A stretch of DNA of 64,000 nt from Anaspis maculata (GCA_949128115.1 OX421965.1:31119681-31183680); one strand, 5' to 3'; shown: positions 23,501 to 34,907, counted from the first letter of the stretch. A program made the numbers and translations. The notes: generated from the sequence alone by a model not told the origin.

Positions 23501-26500
23501 ATTGGGTACCTGCGTTCTGTGTGACCAAGGGGTAATAAGGCGGTCGTCGTGATATGCTTACCCCATCACCTCGGGCCTCCAGGGGTCCGTGACAACCTGA
23601 ACACAAAGAACGGAAGCTTCAACCTTCCGCTTTGTAGGCCAAGTCCCTCAATGGGATGTAGAGCCACATTATCATTGTTGCAAAAGACCATAACACAACC
23701 ATGACTTTGAGAAAGAAAGTTTCAAACTTGGACGGTTGTATTGCGGGTAGAAAGGCAGTTTCACTTATTTCGGAAAGGACTACAGTCTATTCCATTCAAA
23801 AATATAGCATAAGACCCTCCTATGTTCAAAAATGAAAACCCTAAAATGTCTATCATTTTTCTGACATCTGGAGCATTACTCTAAACTGCCTTTGACTCTG
23901 GACCGCGAGTTCTGTGACATCCTCCATTATTGATTACATGATCCCCACTGCTCTAATTACCAAAGTTTTGCTTGTTTTTTTTTACAACGAATCAATCTGC
24001 GTGTTCCAGATAAGTTTGGACTTGGATAATCCAGGCCTTCATTCGATTCCGATATGTGATGAGCACTACAATAAGCTGGAGCATCTCATGGTGTGCGCCA
24101 TGTGCAAACGAAGACTGGCCAAGAACCACGTCTTCTGTCTGGGACCTGAATCTGTCGAATTGAATAAGTCGTTGCACCTCGTTGGAGTGCCGATAAATTT
24201 GGGCGAGAAACCTGTCATCTGTAAATTGTGCAAGACTTTCGCCAATTTATTTGCGCCATCGAACGGCAACGCTTCCATCACCGAAGAAGAGCTGGGAGAA
24301 GTCACTAAGTCAAAGTTTTTTTACGAATATAAACGCAGGTAAGATCCTAGCATTAGAGGAGATAAAAAGTACCTTTTTTATTTGATGTGACAGTACAAAA
24401 AAATGCAGATACATTATGTAAATGTAGCCGATTTTGTGTCCTCGAAAAGTATAATCAGGAGCGTATATTCATTTAAAATTAAAATCCCAACCAAATGGTC
24501 ATCTCGAGAAATAATTTTTGTCATCAGAGTCAAAAAGAAGTAACAAAAAAAACTTGAAACTGCTTTTTCCCAAAAAGGCGTCACTGGCAACATCGCAAAT
24601 TCAAGGGCTTCTGAGACTGATAACTTACGGCGAATTCTCTTGGCTGCTCCAGTGCTGCTTGGCCGCACTCGTCGCCAAGGAAACTTCAATAGGGTGAGCT
24701 GTTCTCTCACAAAGAGTGCGGCTGAGCAGCACTGGAGCAGCCAAGTGAATTTGCCATTAGGTATCATTATCATTAACGATACGAAAAACGGAACGACAGA
24801 TGAATGACATTTTTTCATTTTCTTCGCAAAGCTTTCTAGTGTTATCCAGATGCTGGAGGACGATCCGTTTGCCTTGCTGCACGCACTTCGAATTTTCGAG
24901 CATGCGAACGAACCAAGAAATTCCAAGTGTCATCCAACTGTCATTTAGATTTTTGTTTCGTTAATAGTAGGTGCCGCCAACTGGATCAACTGCAGAACGG
25001 GCTATGCCCTGAATAACGTCAGATATACGAATATAGTCCTTCCAACCTAACCCTCATTCGAGTGACCTGTTTGTTTTTTCAACTTCCCAACTGAAGTATA
25101 GAACATTCACAAAACTTTGTGGTTGGTTGCACTTGCGATATTCGGCACGATTATTTACGACGACACACGATGTCGTTCGGGCCACTTTTGATAAACGTTT
25201 TTTGCACATTTTCGCTACATATTGATGGAGAATTTTGCGAGACATGATGTCGGATGCTTTTCTCCATATTATTGGAAATTGGCGTAGTTCTCCGACCTGT
25301 TTTTATTTCCGACAAACAAAGAAATCAAAGCGGGCTCAGTTTTTTGACGCTTCAACGCTTTAATCTAAAAAAAATCCAAAGAAAGTGTCGCAATGGAAGC
25401 ACTGACCCTTTGGTCTGCTCCAGCCAACAAGATGAGCCACGCCCTGAAGAATGTTGGCAAAACAAAGAACGCGGCGGCGGTCTGCCATGTGCAGCAGGAT
25501 TTGCGTCTAAAAAGCTGAATAGTCCAAATTTCAAAGAACCTAGTTACTCTAGTCAGTCAAAGACTGCGTTTCTATCGCAGCTTTGGATCCGATCGAAATT
25601 CTATACGATGGAGTCGATCCGCTTGAAATGGCCGATGTAAACGGTCAGGATTGATATTTCAGTCGGATGGAGCAGTTCGAGTTGATCCGGTGCTGTGGCC
25701 GGCTTGACTTGAGTCGAGCGGATCGAGGCTCGTATCCGCTCGTATTTTACCCGGTGTAAACGGGATCGGATCGAAGTGACAGATGACCAACTTGTAAACA
25801 AAGCGTAATTTTTACGAAATCAAGGGATGCCTTCCAGTAATTGTGAATAAAATACACCAAGAAAATTCAAAATTAATATCTTTTTCGGTTTGGCGCAGTT
25901 TGACGCGTTTCAAACCATGTTGTTGTCTCTCATCAATTCTAACCTAATTCTAAAGTAGTGAAATAGGATTGTGTGAAGCGGATCAAACCTGCGACGATAA
26001 AAACGCGCTTGACTGAAGCCACTTTGGATCCGATTGAGACTCGGATTCAAAGCTGCGATAGAAACGCACTCAAAATTGCGAAGTGAACCGAAATCAACGC
26101 GATCACCTCCAACTAGCCATTTGTCTCCGTTTTGGGGCCTGCGCGAGACGACTTTGTGGGTGCTTTTGTTTGTCCTTACTTCTCATTGGCTTAGGAAGCC
26201 AGGCAACTTTACAACCTCTCATTCTCACCGCACCACTGCGAATGAATCCACCGCTCTTGCTCCTACTCAGGTTTGGCAGGTTTGTGAATAAACAGATCAA
26301 AGATTGAAGTGGTCCACCCCAAAAACTCGCTCAGGTTCAAATAAGGATATCGTGACGAAAAATGAACCGATTTGAAAAAAGATGGTGTTAGTGATTCAAG
26401 CGTTCTTCTGACTGCAAGTTTCTTATTTGGATATCGTGTTTACTGATATACTGTATGATATACAGGGTGACAAAAGAAGGAGTGCAAAGTGGTTCATTTT

Positions 26501-29500
26501 CAAGCGTGCGTAACTTTGAAAAACAATTTTAGAATATTTCTAGCTATAGTTTTGGAGACCTCGCAGCAATAGCTCGAAACGGTTTTTGACATTTTACCGC
26601 CTTCTGTTTCTTGTACAGGGTGTTCACGTATAAATTATACCCCCTCCCTGGAGACCTCCCCCTTGAACATAATTTCAAAATAGAAACGATTCTTTCATGG
26701 TTTTTTCCGTAGGCTTCGAATCTGTTCACTGTATTTTTCTGGGACATTTTGCTTACAGGGTGTAACATCGAAATTTTTTCTCAGATTGAACACCCTGTAT
26801 TTTAATATGGGAATCGGTTCCATTTTTCATCTTGATTATTAATATATATCACACTTGATAGGTTATTCAGAAAAACACCTTTTGAAAAAATTGTTGAAGT
26901 TTCAAAAAATATGGAAAAATCTTTTTTTTTTTCAAAAGTTTGTCGGTTTAAGGTGAGTTTAGTAAAAGTTTCAAACTTTAAACAAATTCATTCACCCAAA
27001 TTAATAGAAATACCGGGTGTTTATAAATGTCTGTGATCGCATCGCCTTTGGAATCCGCTTTCGATCACTACAATTGCGCCTGTTACTGCGTTTTTCGGCC
27101 TGAACCATGCCTGCCGCGATCACAGATTTTTATAAACACCCCGTGTGATTAAAAATACACTGAGTCACTTTTGAAAAAAATCTTTTTTCGAAATTTTTCA
27201 AAACTTCATCAATTTTTTCACACGTGTTCTGTTGTGACTAACCTATCAAGTGTGATATATATTTATAATCACGATGGAAAGCGGAATCGATTCCACATCA
27301 AAATACAGGGTGTCCAATTAGAGAAAAATTTTCGATGTTGCACCCTGTAAGCGATATACCACTTTTTTTTATATACCACTGAAAATGTTTGTCAAACGGA
27401 TTAAAAGCCCACGGAAAAAATTGTATCAAAATCGTTTTCAATTTTTGAAATTATGTTTGAGGGGATGTCTTCAAGGAGCAGTGTATACTTCATACGCGAA
27501 CATCCCCTGTACAAGAAATAGAAGGCGGTAAAATGTCAGAAACCGTTTCAAGATATTGATGCGAGATTCTCAAAAATATAATTGGGAAAAATCTAACATT
27601 GTTTTTTAAAAAGTTACACACGCTTAAAAATGGACCACTTTTCACTCTTACTTTTGTCACCCTGTATATCATACAGTATATTAGCAAACACAATATCCAA
27701 ATATGAAACTCGCAGTCAGAAGAACGCTTAAATAATTAACATCATCTTTTTTCAAATCGGTTCATTTTTCGTCACTATATCCTCATTTGAACCTGAGCGA
27801 GTTTTTGGGGTGGACCACTTCAATCTTTGACCTGTTTAGCATAAACCAGGCTCTGCTTGGCATGCCGTCTACTTTACTTTTAAATCTTCAAGTCATTCGA
27901 ATTACGGTTCCGCTAGAAGGTACAGGGGTACAGGTGATCCACCGAGATCTCCCCCCCCCCCCAAGTTTTAATTTTTCCCCTTGGAATAAGTTGACAGGGG
28001 GACAAAATCCTAACAATTTTTCCTGTAGAATTCAAATTTTGACACCAAAATTTTCTATATCTTGCAGTGTACAGAGTGTTTAAAAAAACTCACGTTTTTT
28101 GACATCCTGTATTTAAATATTGGAAATGATGCGGCTTTTCCTTTTCAAGTCCGAATAATAATATATATTATCTGATAATTTGTGATTATGATCTAATACA
28201 TGGTGTTCGTTTTCAAACTTCCTACAGATTCTTTGCCACTAATTTTTTTTCCTGAAAAACGCCGAAACAGGTCAATTTTCAATGGAAAAACCTCCTGGAC
28301 CTCTAGGACACCTATTGTAGAATTTTTATCTTCAAACCCTTCGCCCCCCACCTTACCCTACTTCAAAATTTCGAGCAGCATTACCTATCTTGATCTTGTG
28401 GTATGTACATCAAATTGAAGTTGATAAAATTCTCTTTCTGTCAAATAACGAGTGATCGAATAAATTTCCCCCCAAGTCGCCTATGATTCCTGAAAATCTG
28501 GCGAAAAAACGTGGCTAACAAGGAGACCGGGGCCACAGACTCCGGGGCCTACTTTGAGGAGAAATTTATTCGATCAATCTTTATATTTTTAAAAAGATTC
28601 AAACCCATCCCCTAATCTTTTTAAAGTAGGGTAGAGTGGGGACAAAGGGGTTGAAGATGAAAATGTGGCAATACGTGTTTCAGATGTCCTTCTCAAAATT
28701 AATATCGACCTGTTTTTGCTAGAAAATCGATTCTCAAGGATCGAGAGTTACTAGGAGAAGAACTTTCCTTTAATTAAAGACGGCATTTCCTAGTGGTTTT
28801 TCTTTAAACGTGAGTTTCATGAGAACCAGTGGAGTAAGTGACTTGAAAAAAAGAAGAGTAATCTAAAATCTAGAATGAAAATTTATAAATATTTAAAAAT
28901 TTCAAAATTCAAAAAACTCGAATTTTTTCTTTCAAAATTTTTATTTTTTTGTTTAAAAAAAGTCCATCATTTTCTTGCCAGCCCAGATTTGAATAACTAA
29001 TTTTTTTGTTACATCTTTAGCTGCTCAGATTTGGCAGAAACTCACGCCACAAGAATCTATCTGTTGCTCTGCAGCTAATCCACAGTCTGTTTCAGCCATT
29101 TTTTATGCTAGGAAATGCCGTCCTTAACATTTAGAGAATTTTGAGGAATGGTATAAAAAAAATTAAAACATGCTTGTCAGAATGAGAATTTTAATGTAGG
29201 GTAGGGTAGGAGCGAAGGGTTTGAAGATAAAATTTTTGCAATACGTGTCCTATTGTCCCCATGTCCCACTTGACATGAAAAGCGACATGTTTTGGCGTTT
29301 TCCTGGAAAAAAAGTTGGTGCCAAAAAATCTGAGTTTGAAGTGTGAAAATGAACACCCTGAATATTATCATAGTCAAATCAAATCATAATATTTGGACTT
29401 GGAAGAAGAAACTGCATCATTTCCAATATTTAAATACAAGGTGTCCAAAAACACGTATGTTTTCTTGAAACACTGTATACTGCAAGATAATTATGGAAAA

Positions 29501-31567
29501 TTTTGGTGTCCAAATTTGAATTCTACAGGAAAAATTGTTACAAAAAATTCTTTTCTCTGCTAATTTATTCCAACGGGGAAAATTTTAGCAGGGGGGGGGA
29601 TCTGGGTGGATTACCCTGAACCTTACTTGCATACACTTGCGTCGGTCGGCATTAAAATAAAATGCGGCCAAAGCTTACCAAGAAAATTACTTGAGCTTGA
29701 AAATTTTCATTTGTTGATGATTTTTGGTGAAAATAAAACCAAAGTTCTATAACAGTCGCCAGAGAACAAATGACGGGAACAATAGAAATGCATTATTTCG
29801 AGCAATTTTTTTTTTCATGCTAATCTTTGGATCATCTTTTCCAGACTTCTTCATTTTAATGACATTGAACGCATGGATGAGGCCGAGGCGGAGGAACCCA
29901 TATCCGTACCTAGCATAGTCACCAGAGAGCGCCTAGAGGCCGAACCCAGCACCAGCGCTGCCTCGGTGAAGAGGAAGCGCAAAGCGCCGAAAACCGGCAA
30001 CCAGAACCGACAGAACCTGCCCGGCGATCAAAATTCCGAAACTCAGGTAAACCACGAAATGACCACCAAGCAGCAACAGCCGGCAGCGGCAGTTGCAACG
30101 TCGCCCGACCAAAACCGAGTGCCTTCCACCGAATCAGTTCAATCTCGTCCGGAATCTCCGTCGGACTACATGATCGACTACAACACATTGATCCCGTCGA
30201 TAGCGATGGACTGCGGTAGTGATAGTGAATCCAAAAAAGACAACAGCAGACCCTCGTCCGCCTCCGTTTCGGTGCTAAAGAGAATCGCGCGGCCCGAGAC
30301 TGTGAAGCAGGCCGTGGAGATCTCGAAAATGAAAAACAAAACTGAGAACAAAACTAGTGATATCGCGGTGCAAAGACTCGGGTCTAATCCCTCCATATCA
30401 GTGCGTCAGTTGTTCCCCTGCGAGGAGGATCTGCCCCTGCAGACGCACATCGATTTCGGGAACGTCAAGGAAACGACCGTTGAGGGATGGGAAAAGTGCA
30501 CTTCAATCGTACAGTACGACGTCGAGACCAAGCAGCTGTGGCAAGAGCTGCAAAAGCCTTACGGAAACCAGAGCAGTTTCTTGCGACATCTGATCTTGCT
30601 CGAGAAGTATTTCAGGAACGGAGATTTGGTTCTGGCGCCCAACGCCAGCCATCACTCTCTAAACTATAGCATGTCTGTGCAGAACAGATTGCGAGCGTAC
30701 GATTGCATTCCTTCGAATGCCGCTCACGTTCAACCAATCAGTATGCTGCAGTTCAATAGCGTGAACACCAAAGCGAAGAGTAACAGCGGTATTATCACTA
30801 GTACAAATTCGGCTCCGAAAGAAAGTCCGCCTTCTATTTCTTTGCTCAACGCCGCGAACATACCAAAAAATACCCCGATCACTATATCGCAACTGAACAG
30901 CCCTCCGCTGATTCCCGCACCACCTCCAATTCCCGCTTCAGTGGCCGCTCTACCGCCGCCACCTCCCGCCAAGAAACTCACTCCTCCGCCAGGCTTGATC
31001 CAGCTCCGCCCGGGCACCAGCAAACCGCTAACGTCCCTAGTCAACAAACAACCCCAAGCGCAGAAAATCAAATTCCCCCTGGCCAAAAACTGGAGGCCCA
31101 CCCTCATTCCAATCGACCCCGCCAAAAAGACCAACGTCAAAAAACCGGGATTGATACAAGTAATATCGAACGGCAAACCGTACCATATCACTCTCGAAGA
31201 CTACAAAAAAATGTGCGCCATCAAAAAAACCTTTGAAATGAAAAACAAACGGATGGTTCAGGAAAACGCGTTCAAAAAACTCGTCGAGCCCCCGACGCCC
31301 AAAACTGCGTCACCGAAAAAGGGCTACACCATTTTGAAACCGTTGAAAGCGGCCGACGAGCAGTCTGAAAACAACCTGGAAAAGCTGGACAGGCAGGTCG
31401 AAAAACTTGAAGCGAAGCTGAACGAGAAACCGCCGGTTTTGAACCTACCCAAAATTCCAAAATCGCTCACCGTTATTCCACAAACTGTCCCGCGCAAACC
31501 GTCGCGCCCCTCGAGCCCCATTTTGATGATTACCCAGAAACCAAAACAGATTTCAAACAAGTCATGA
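17899..31567 (+). CDS. Six-exon gene: 1,735-aa nuclear-type protein with Cys/His cluster
   Basis: Coding exons are 17899-20520, 22044-22134, 22436-22648, 22714-22943, 24010-24338 and 29845-31567. Every junction is GT-AG and the phases 0, 1, 1, 0, 2 join without a stop, giving 5,208 nt. The N-terminal half is low-complexity: basic Lys/Pro stretches, then acidic EAE repeats. Residues 941-1126 hold a Cys/His cluster (C945-x2-C948, C985-x-C987-x2-C990-x2-H993, C1024/C1029, C1068-x2-H1071, C1081-x2-C1084, C1095, C1123-x2-C1126), most simply several zinc-binding sites. Around 1385-1430, WQELQKPYGNQSSFLRHLI and the following residues look strongly conserved. A Pro-rich segment and a short coiled coil (about 1668-1690) end the protein. 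The start ATG at 17899 follows an acceptor at 17867-17868. I do not recognise the family; a chromatin or transcription role is inference from composition and the Cys cluster. Confidence 0.9.
19600..20060 (+). repeat. Coding 30-bp tandem repeat
   Basis: About fifteen degenerate 30-nt units (consensus near gaggctgaaacaagcaaggacatg) encode acidic decapeptides around EAE. One unit is shortened to five residues (TSMEAE), showing slippage in multiples of three. It lies entirely within exon 1 and keeps frame. Confidence 0.85.
20521..22043 (+). other. Intron 1
   Basis: Donor gtgagt, acceptor tctgtttcag. It contains a roughly 100-bp imperfect hairpin at 20578-20680 and a short direct repeat near 21480-21560 (cccacctacctcgattttt). 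No other gene is seen inside. Confidence 0.85.
20578..20680 (+). repeat. Intronic imperfect hairpin
   Basis: gagtctttgaagcttgaac, cagaattt and agaacaa pair with ttgttct, aattctg and aaaagcttcaagtc. The loop is about ten bases. It lies 58 bases inside intron 1. It could be a decayed MITE; a processed small-RNA precursor cannot be excluded from sequence. Confidence 0.55.
22044..22134 (+). CDS. Exon 2, residues 875-904
   Basis: A small exon of 91 nt encoding GPQTSWKQGGQSSDTTGAHR and a short Ser/Asn-rich remainder. It is supported by acceptor cag at 22041-22043, donor gtaatt at 22135, and exact phase agreement with both neighbours. It has few distinctive features and could be alternatively skipped only with a frame change (91 is not a multiple of three). 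Confidence 0.75.
22135..22435 (+). other. Intron 2
   Basis: A 301-bp intron, donor gtaatt, acceptor tgtgtttag. It contains a poly-C run of about ten bases near 22299. Confidence 0.75.
22436..22648 (+). CDS. Exon 3, residues 905-975
   Basis: Starts with an acidic segment (ESSELTDGEADG), then the first zinc-ligand group C941-x3-C945-x2-C948 within CDEVCSYCMGKFGLYD. Ends in phase 1 before gtacgt at 22649. The change from low-complexity to folded-looking sequence marks the start of the Cys/His domain. Confidence 0.85.
22649..22713 (+). other. Intron 3, 65 bp
   Basis: A very short intron with donor gtacgt and acceptor attgcag. Joining across it restores the frame (A-V-E-K-L-L-N). Confidence 0.85.
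22714..22943 (+). CDS. Exon 4, residues 976-1052
   Basis: Carries the second ligand group SCLCDACFRHID (C985, C987, C990, H993) and the third, FCHVLGC (C1024, H1025, C1029). It is followed by a basic helix-like LRRKWIIKMKKK segment. Ends in phase 0 before gtgaga at 22944. Confidence 0.88.
23065..23390. mobile_element. MITE in intron 4, about 326 bp
   Basis: Ends agagtattatact and agtataatactcc are inverted. Inward, ttgaaaaataa/ttatttttcaa, gaccc/gggtc, ttattcagccaaaaa/ttgactgaataa and tttggccgcaataaataaa/tttatttattgcgccc also pair. Paired tgacgtca motifs lie near the centre (23215 and 23253). Confidence 0.8.
23405..23680 (+). mobile_element. SINE-like segment, 5'-truncated
   Basis: gtgagttcgatacc near 23411 resembles an RNA polymerase III B box. 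It is followed by a GC-richer body (ttccggcaagcgatcaac, gtacctgcgttctgtgtgacc, ggtccgtgacaacctgaac) unlike the surrounding intron. No matching A box is visible upstream, where the adjacent MITE ends. Assignment as a tRNA-derived SINE is tentative. Confidence 0.4.
24010..24338 (+). CDS. Exon 5, residues 1053-1162
   Basis: Contains the densest ligand group: ICDEHYNKLEHLMVCAMCKR (C1068, H1071, C1081, C1084), then C1095 and CKLC (C1123, C1126). The order and spacing suggest two more zinc sites. Ends in phase 2 (AG|A, Arg1162) before gtaaga at 24339. Confidence 0.88.
24630..24755. repeat. Hairpin, 126 bp, in intron 5
   Basis: ttggctgctccagtgctgct faces agcagcactggagcagccaa exactly; outward gaattc/gaattt and inward gccgcactc/gagtgcggc extend the stem. 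The loop is about 45 bases. Probably a small MITE. Confidence 0.8.
25565..26069. mobile_element. TIR element, about 505 bp
   Basis: The left end tgcgtttctatcgcagcttt plus ggatccga is matched at the right by tcggattc plus aaagctgcgatagaaacgca, 28 bases with one mismatch. Internal words such as gatccgat, gtaaacgg and gagtcgat recur, suggesting further inverted sub-repeats. Non-coding. Confidence 0.75.
26286..27843. mobile_element. Foldback element, about 1.56 kb, in intron 5
   Basis: The outer arms read tcaaagattgaagtggtcca and tggaccacttcaatctttga. They stay paired through caaaaactcgctcaggttc, tacagggtgac/tcaccctgta, aacaccctgta/tacagggtgt and atcacacttgataggtta, to a centre near 27070 where gggtgtttataaa faces tttataaacacccc. 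Several internal ACAGGGTG motifs suggest smaller elements nested inside a longer arm. Confidence 0.85.
27905..29640. mobile_element. Composite foldback, about 1.7 kb, in intron 5
   Basis: The left arm (acaatttttcctgtagaatt, cctgtatttaaatattgg, aatgatgc) pairs with the right arm (ccaatatttaaatacaagg, aattctacaggaaaaattgt). Both arms carry a poly-C/poly-G run and gtcgattttt-family copies (28263-28450, 28620-28720, 29195-29300). A centre near 28453-28579 pairs gatcgaataaattt with aaatttattcgatc. A younger MITE is inserted at 28778-29123. Confidence 0.8.
28778..29123. mobile_element. TTAA-flanked MITE, ggacgg family, copy 1
   Basis: TTAA lies outside both ends (28774-28777, 29124-29127). Ends are agacggcatttccta and taggaaatgccgtcc. 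The interior (ctttaaacgtgagtttcatg, cagatttgaataact, ggcagaaactcacgccacaa) matches the copy at 32358-32730. The TTAA duplication points to piggyBac-type mobilisation. Confidence 0.88.
29845..31567 (+). CDS. Exon 6 and stop, residues 1162-1735
   Basis: Starts RLLHFNDIERMDEAEAEE. It includes a Gln/Asn/Ser-rich segment, a conserved-looking block with W1394 (residues about 1385-1430), a poly-Pro stretch with IPAPPPIPAS (about residues 1515-1540), a basic segment KPGLIQVISNGKPYHITL (about 1595) and a heptad-like EKLDRQVEKLEAKLNE near 1675. Stop TGA is at 31565-31567. Confidence 0.9.
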
Positions 31568-32290
31568 TTAAATCTGACAATGTTTAATAGTGCCTTTAAA
31601 TATTGTCTTATATCTCTTGTACGTATACATTTTACATAAACGATTCTTTAAGTTTACTTTTTTTATTTTATATAAAATTGTTACTGATGACGGCAAAATT
31701 TGCATTTTGCTTTTTTGACTTATTGTTGATCGACAAAGAAAATGAGGAGGATATTTTTTTAAATATACAAACTTTGTACATAATCTAATCTACAAATTAT
31801 ATACGTCGTATTGTATATTATTTTTGTGTTCAGAGATTTCCCAGCAATAAGGATTTATGTAACAAAGTCTTTCCACTTGTAGGTACGCCGTACTTAGTAA
31901 ATTCTGAACAAAAGTACCATTTATAATAATAATATTATTATTACTTCTTATTACCAATACTTTTTAAGTACAACATCATGATCAGTTTTTTCTTTTGCTG
32001 TGTGTATATATTCCGGGATTCAAGATGACACGGTTTGATTTTTTTTGTAAAAATGAGTTGGATGATAGGGACTCTCGATGTATGAATACCTATTAGCAGA
32101 TAGACGCGTTAGAATGTGAGAATGAAAAGGCTGACCATTATTCTGTTACATTACGATTCATCTTTTTTCATGATATTCACGATAGTTATTATTGATAAAA
32201 GAGCTATTTACTAGTTAATAACTTATTTGAGTTGTGTAAATAAAAATTGGCGTTAAAAAATATGGAAATAAATAATTTAATAAACTTATT
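31568..32290 (+). other. 3' untranslated region and polyadenylation signals
   Basis: AT-rich sequence after the stop. aataaa signals occur at 32239-32244, near 32267 and near 32277. The first is a plausible main signal, giving a 3' UTR of about 700 bases. Confidence 0.55.
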
Positions 32291-32357
32291 GTGTTCTATC
32301 TTAATTCCTTACTCATTACTTCATTCAATTTTCACTTCAGATTAATTAATGGTTTAA

Positions 32358-32730
32358 GGACGGGCATTTCCTAACTGTTTCTTCTTTAAACGTGAGTTTC
32401 ATGGAAACCAATGGAGTATGAGAATTGAATTGAAAATTAATAAGATTGAAAAAAGAAGGGTAATCTGAAATCAAGTGTAAAAACGGATAAGTATTTAGAA
32501 ATTTTGAAATTCGAAAAAGTCGATTTTTTTCCCAACATTTTTATTTTTCGAAAAAAGACCCTTATTATTATCTTGCCAGTCCAGATTTGAATAACTGATT
32601 TTTTTGTTACATTTTTATCTGCACAGATCTGGCAGAAACTCACGCCACAAGAATCTATCTCTTTCTCTTTCGCTCTGCAGCTAACCCGCAGTCTGTTTCA
32701 GCCATTTTTTTTTGCTAGGAAATGCCGTCC
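32358..32730. mobile_element. TTAA-flanked MITE, ggacgg family, copy 2
   Basis: TTAA lies outside both ends (32354-32357 and 32731-32734). Ends are ggacgggcatttccta and taggaaatgccgtcc. It shares most of its length with copy 1 in the same orientation, 3.6 kb away. It sits just past the polyadenylation signals of the large gene. Confidence 0.88.
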
Positions 32731-32734
32731 TTAA

Positions 32735-34905
32735 GGCTGTATTCTCAGCTGGGCAAAATTATCTTATGAATTTTTCCTTCAAAAATGAAGATAAAACTCT
32801 TTTTTATATGGTGTAGTGAGTGTATTAGAAAAGTTGATAATACCGTTATTTCAATTGATGGAAAAAAAATTTTTCTTTTTGACAACTTTTTTCAAAAAAC
32901 GCCCATGTATTCAATTTTCTACGTCTCTCAAAATTATAGAACAGTTGATAATTTTTTCGTTCGTCAAAAAATGTCCTAGCATTCCTTTAGAAACTTTTTT
33001 CAGTGCTTTAGGGCTATTTGGCTTTTAAAAAAATGTGGGGTAATCCAAACGGGAACAAGGTGGACAAACATCTAATAGAATCCCATCAAAATCTCTATAT
33101 CTCTTTATCTTAATTTTTGAGGGAGTAATATTGATACCCTGCGTATACAACCGTCAGCAAAGTACCTACTTCGACAGAAACTCGTAAAATCAGGTCACTA
33201 TGAAGCACCCTGTAAATAGATATAAAAGTATGTATTTGATTATCATTGATTTTAATTAGAAATTATCCAAATGATTTGATTCCATAAGTATATCATACTG
33301 ATTACAGGAGTTTCGATTATGGGAAAATTGGAGTAAAATCTGTGTCTACTGAAGTTGATTAGTCACTCTGACTTATCAGTAGTTCAAGTCATGAGTTCAA
33401 GGCCAAGGTTATCGAGAAGAAAACCAAAATGAAGCAAAATACTAGTCGCTGGCAATTTTTGAAAACAATTTATGTCCAAATATGCTGTTCTCTGGCGTCC
33501 TGTCCTCAAAAAAAATAATGATAAGAGTGGCACGATGAGTTTCTTTTTCAACGATTTTATATTTTGGCGACTAGTGCTGATGGTGTAGGTGGTCGCGGGT
33601 GGTGGTGGTGGTGGACAACTTCAGGAAATTATCCATCTCACAAAAATGAGAAAAAAAATTCACTAAATTAGGTAACATTGGTTTTCTTTGTTCTTTCGAA
33701 AGTGGGCACATATGTATGAGAGGTAATTACTCATTATAAGTATGTGTATCTTATATACCTTTTATCCAATCATGAGAATTAAGGTGCGTTCAGTCAGCTT
33801 ATTTAGCCTCAAGTTTTAATTTCCCCAAAGGTGATGATCGACCACTGTAAAATAAGCCTTTTGGATCTTGTTTTAAACCATACGGGAGTATCGGAGGCTA
33901 TTTGATTTGTCGCCGTGTTTTTTCTCGGGACATCGGTATTTTTTTTAGCTTTTTCTCGGTAGCTAAATCTCCCAAATCTTCCAAACGGTTTAACAACCCA
34001 ATAATGGATAATTTCGAGGATAATTCGTTTTTTCCGCTAAAAGAATCTTACCTATTTCGGCTCGAGACCTGTTGCATTTCTTTGCAGCTCCTCCACCAAT
34101 TGTACGAGTTTGTGGCTTATTCCGCCGTTTCTTGAGAGCTTGTGACAGAAATGTATACTCTTCAAGTATTATAGATACTTACTCTTGTTGATGATTTAAA
34201 AAAATTCAGTCAAATCTATTTCATTGGCAAGTACCTACCTCATTGTAGAATCATTTTGATTCCTTTATTGTTATGAAAGATAACTTTTTTTTCTGTCGGT
34301 CAATGTTTAACGAGTCGGTCGTATTTGAAACGGCGGTGTAAACACAATGGTTGTACGTCACAAATTATTACAGACATGCCAACATCCAGTGAATGATGCA
34401 ATTCGAGGAAGAAATGAGGAAAATTCTAGTGGAAGAACTATTTCGCTTGCTTTACTCCTAAGAAATATATCAATATTTTCGGTGAATCTATACTTTACAG
34501 ACAGACAGCCCCGGCCGGCCGTTGACAATGTCGCTTCGCCGTAGGTACAAACACCGAGTACTCAGTCGCTTTAATAATTGCACTCTAAAAGAGTGCATTA
34601 TTGAAGAATTCTTAGATTAAAAATAATCATTTGTTTTATTTTATTCAGTTGTGATTTTTTTTTTCAAATAAACCCGTTATTAACCGCGCTGTGAACCAGT
34701 CCGTCTGTTCGTCTTGTAGCTGAATTCCTTCTAAACGAAAAGTTGTAGCGGTATCGGCTTCTCACCATTTCCCAGTCGAGCGCTACGAATTTTGAAATTT
34801 TCTATCCTAGCCGTTTACCGACCAAGACGGCCGCTCACCCCCGGGTTGTGACCAGGACGATCCGTGTGTTTGGTACTACGAAAGCGTAGAAGGGCCATGC
34901 TAGTT
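32735..34905. other. Intergenic, no gene seen
   Basis: Short open frames only. A ggt simple repeat lies at about 33597-33612. A solo transposon end occurs at 33783 (listed separately). Around 34690-34870, ccagtccgtctgttcg, ctaaacgaaaa and tagcggtatcgg recall the block near 13230-13270, suggesting another diverged copy of that repeat. Confidence 0.45.
33783..33812 (+). mobile_element. Solo end of the ggtgcgttcagtcag MITE
   Basis: TTAA at 33779-33782 is followed by ggtgcgttcagtcagcttat and ttagcc, identical to the left end of the complete element at 49019-49182. No right end follows, so this is a truncated copy. Confidence 0.75.
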
Positions 34906-34907
34906 AT

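Larger units (their letters stand above)
22944..24009 (+). other. Intron 4
   Basis: A 1,066-bp intron with donor gtgaga and acceptor gttccag. It contains a 326-bp MITE (23065-23390) and a SINE-like segment (23405-23680). Confidence 0.85.
24339..29844 (+). other. Intron 5, 5.5 kb, full of foldback elements
   Basis: Donor gtaaga, acceptor ttttccag. It contains a 126-bp hairpin (24630-24755), a TIR element (25565-26069), two foldbacks of about 1.6-1.7 kb (26286-27843 and 27905-29640) and a TTAA-flanked MITE (28778-29123). The intervening 24760-25560 has a few GC-richer open frames on both strands that match nothing I recognise. Confidence 0.85.

Noticed and set aside
25254..25640. 128-codon open frame inside intron 5
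   Set aside because: The opposite strand also has an open frame over the same GC-rich part; no domain, start context or splice site supports it.
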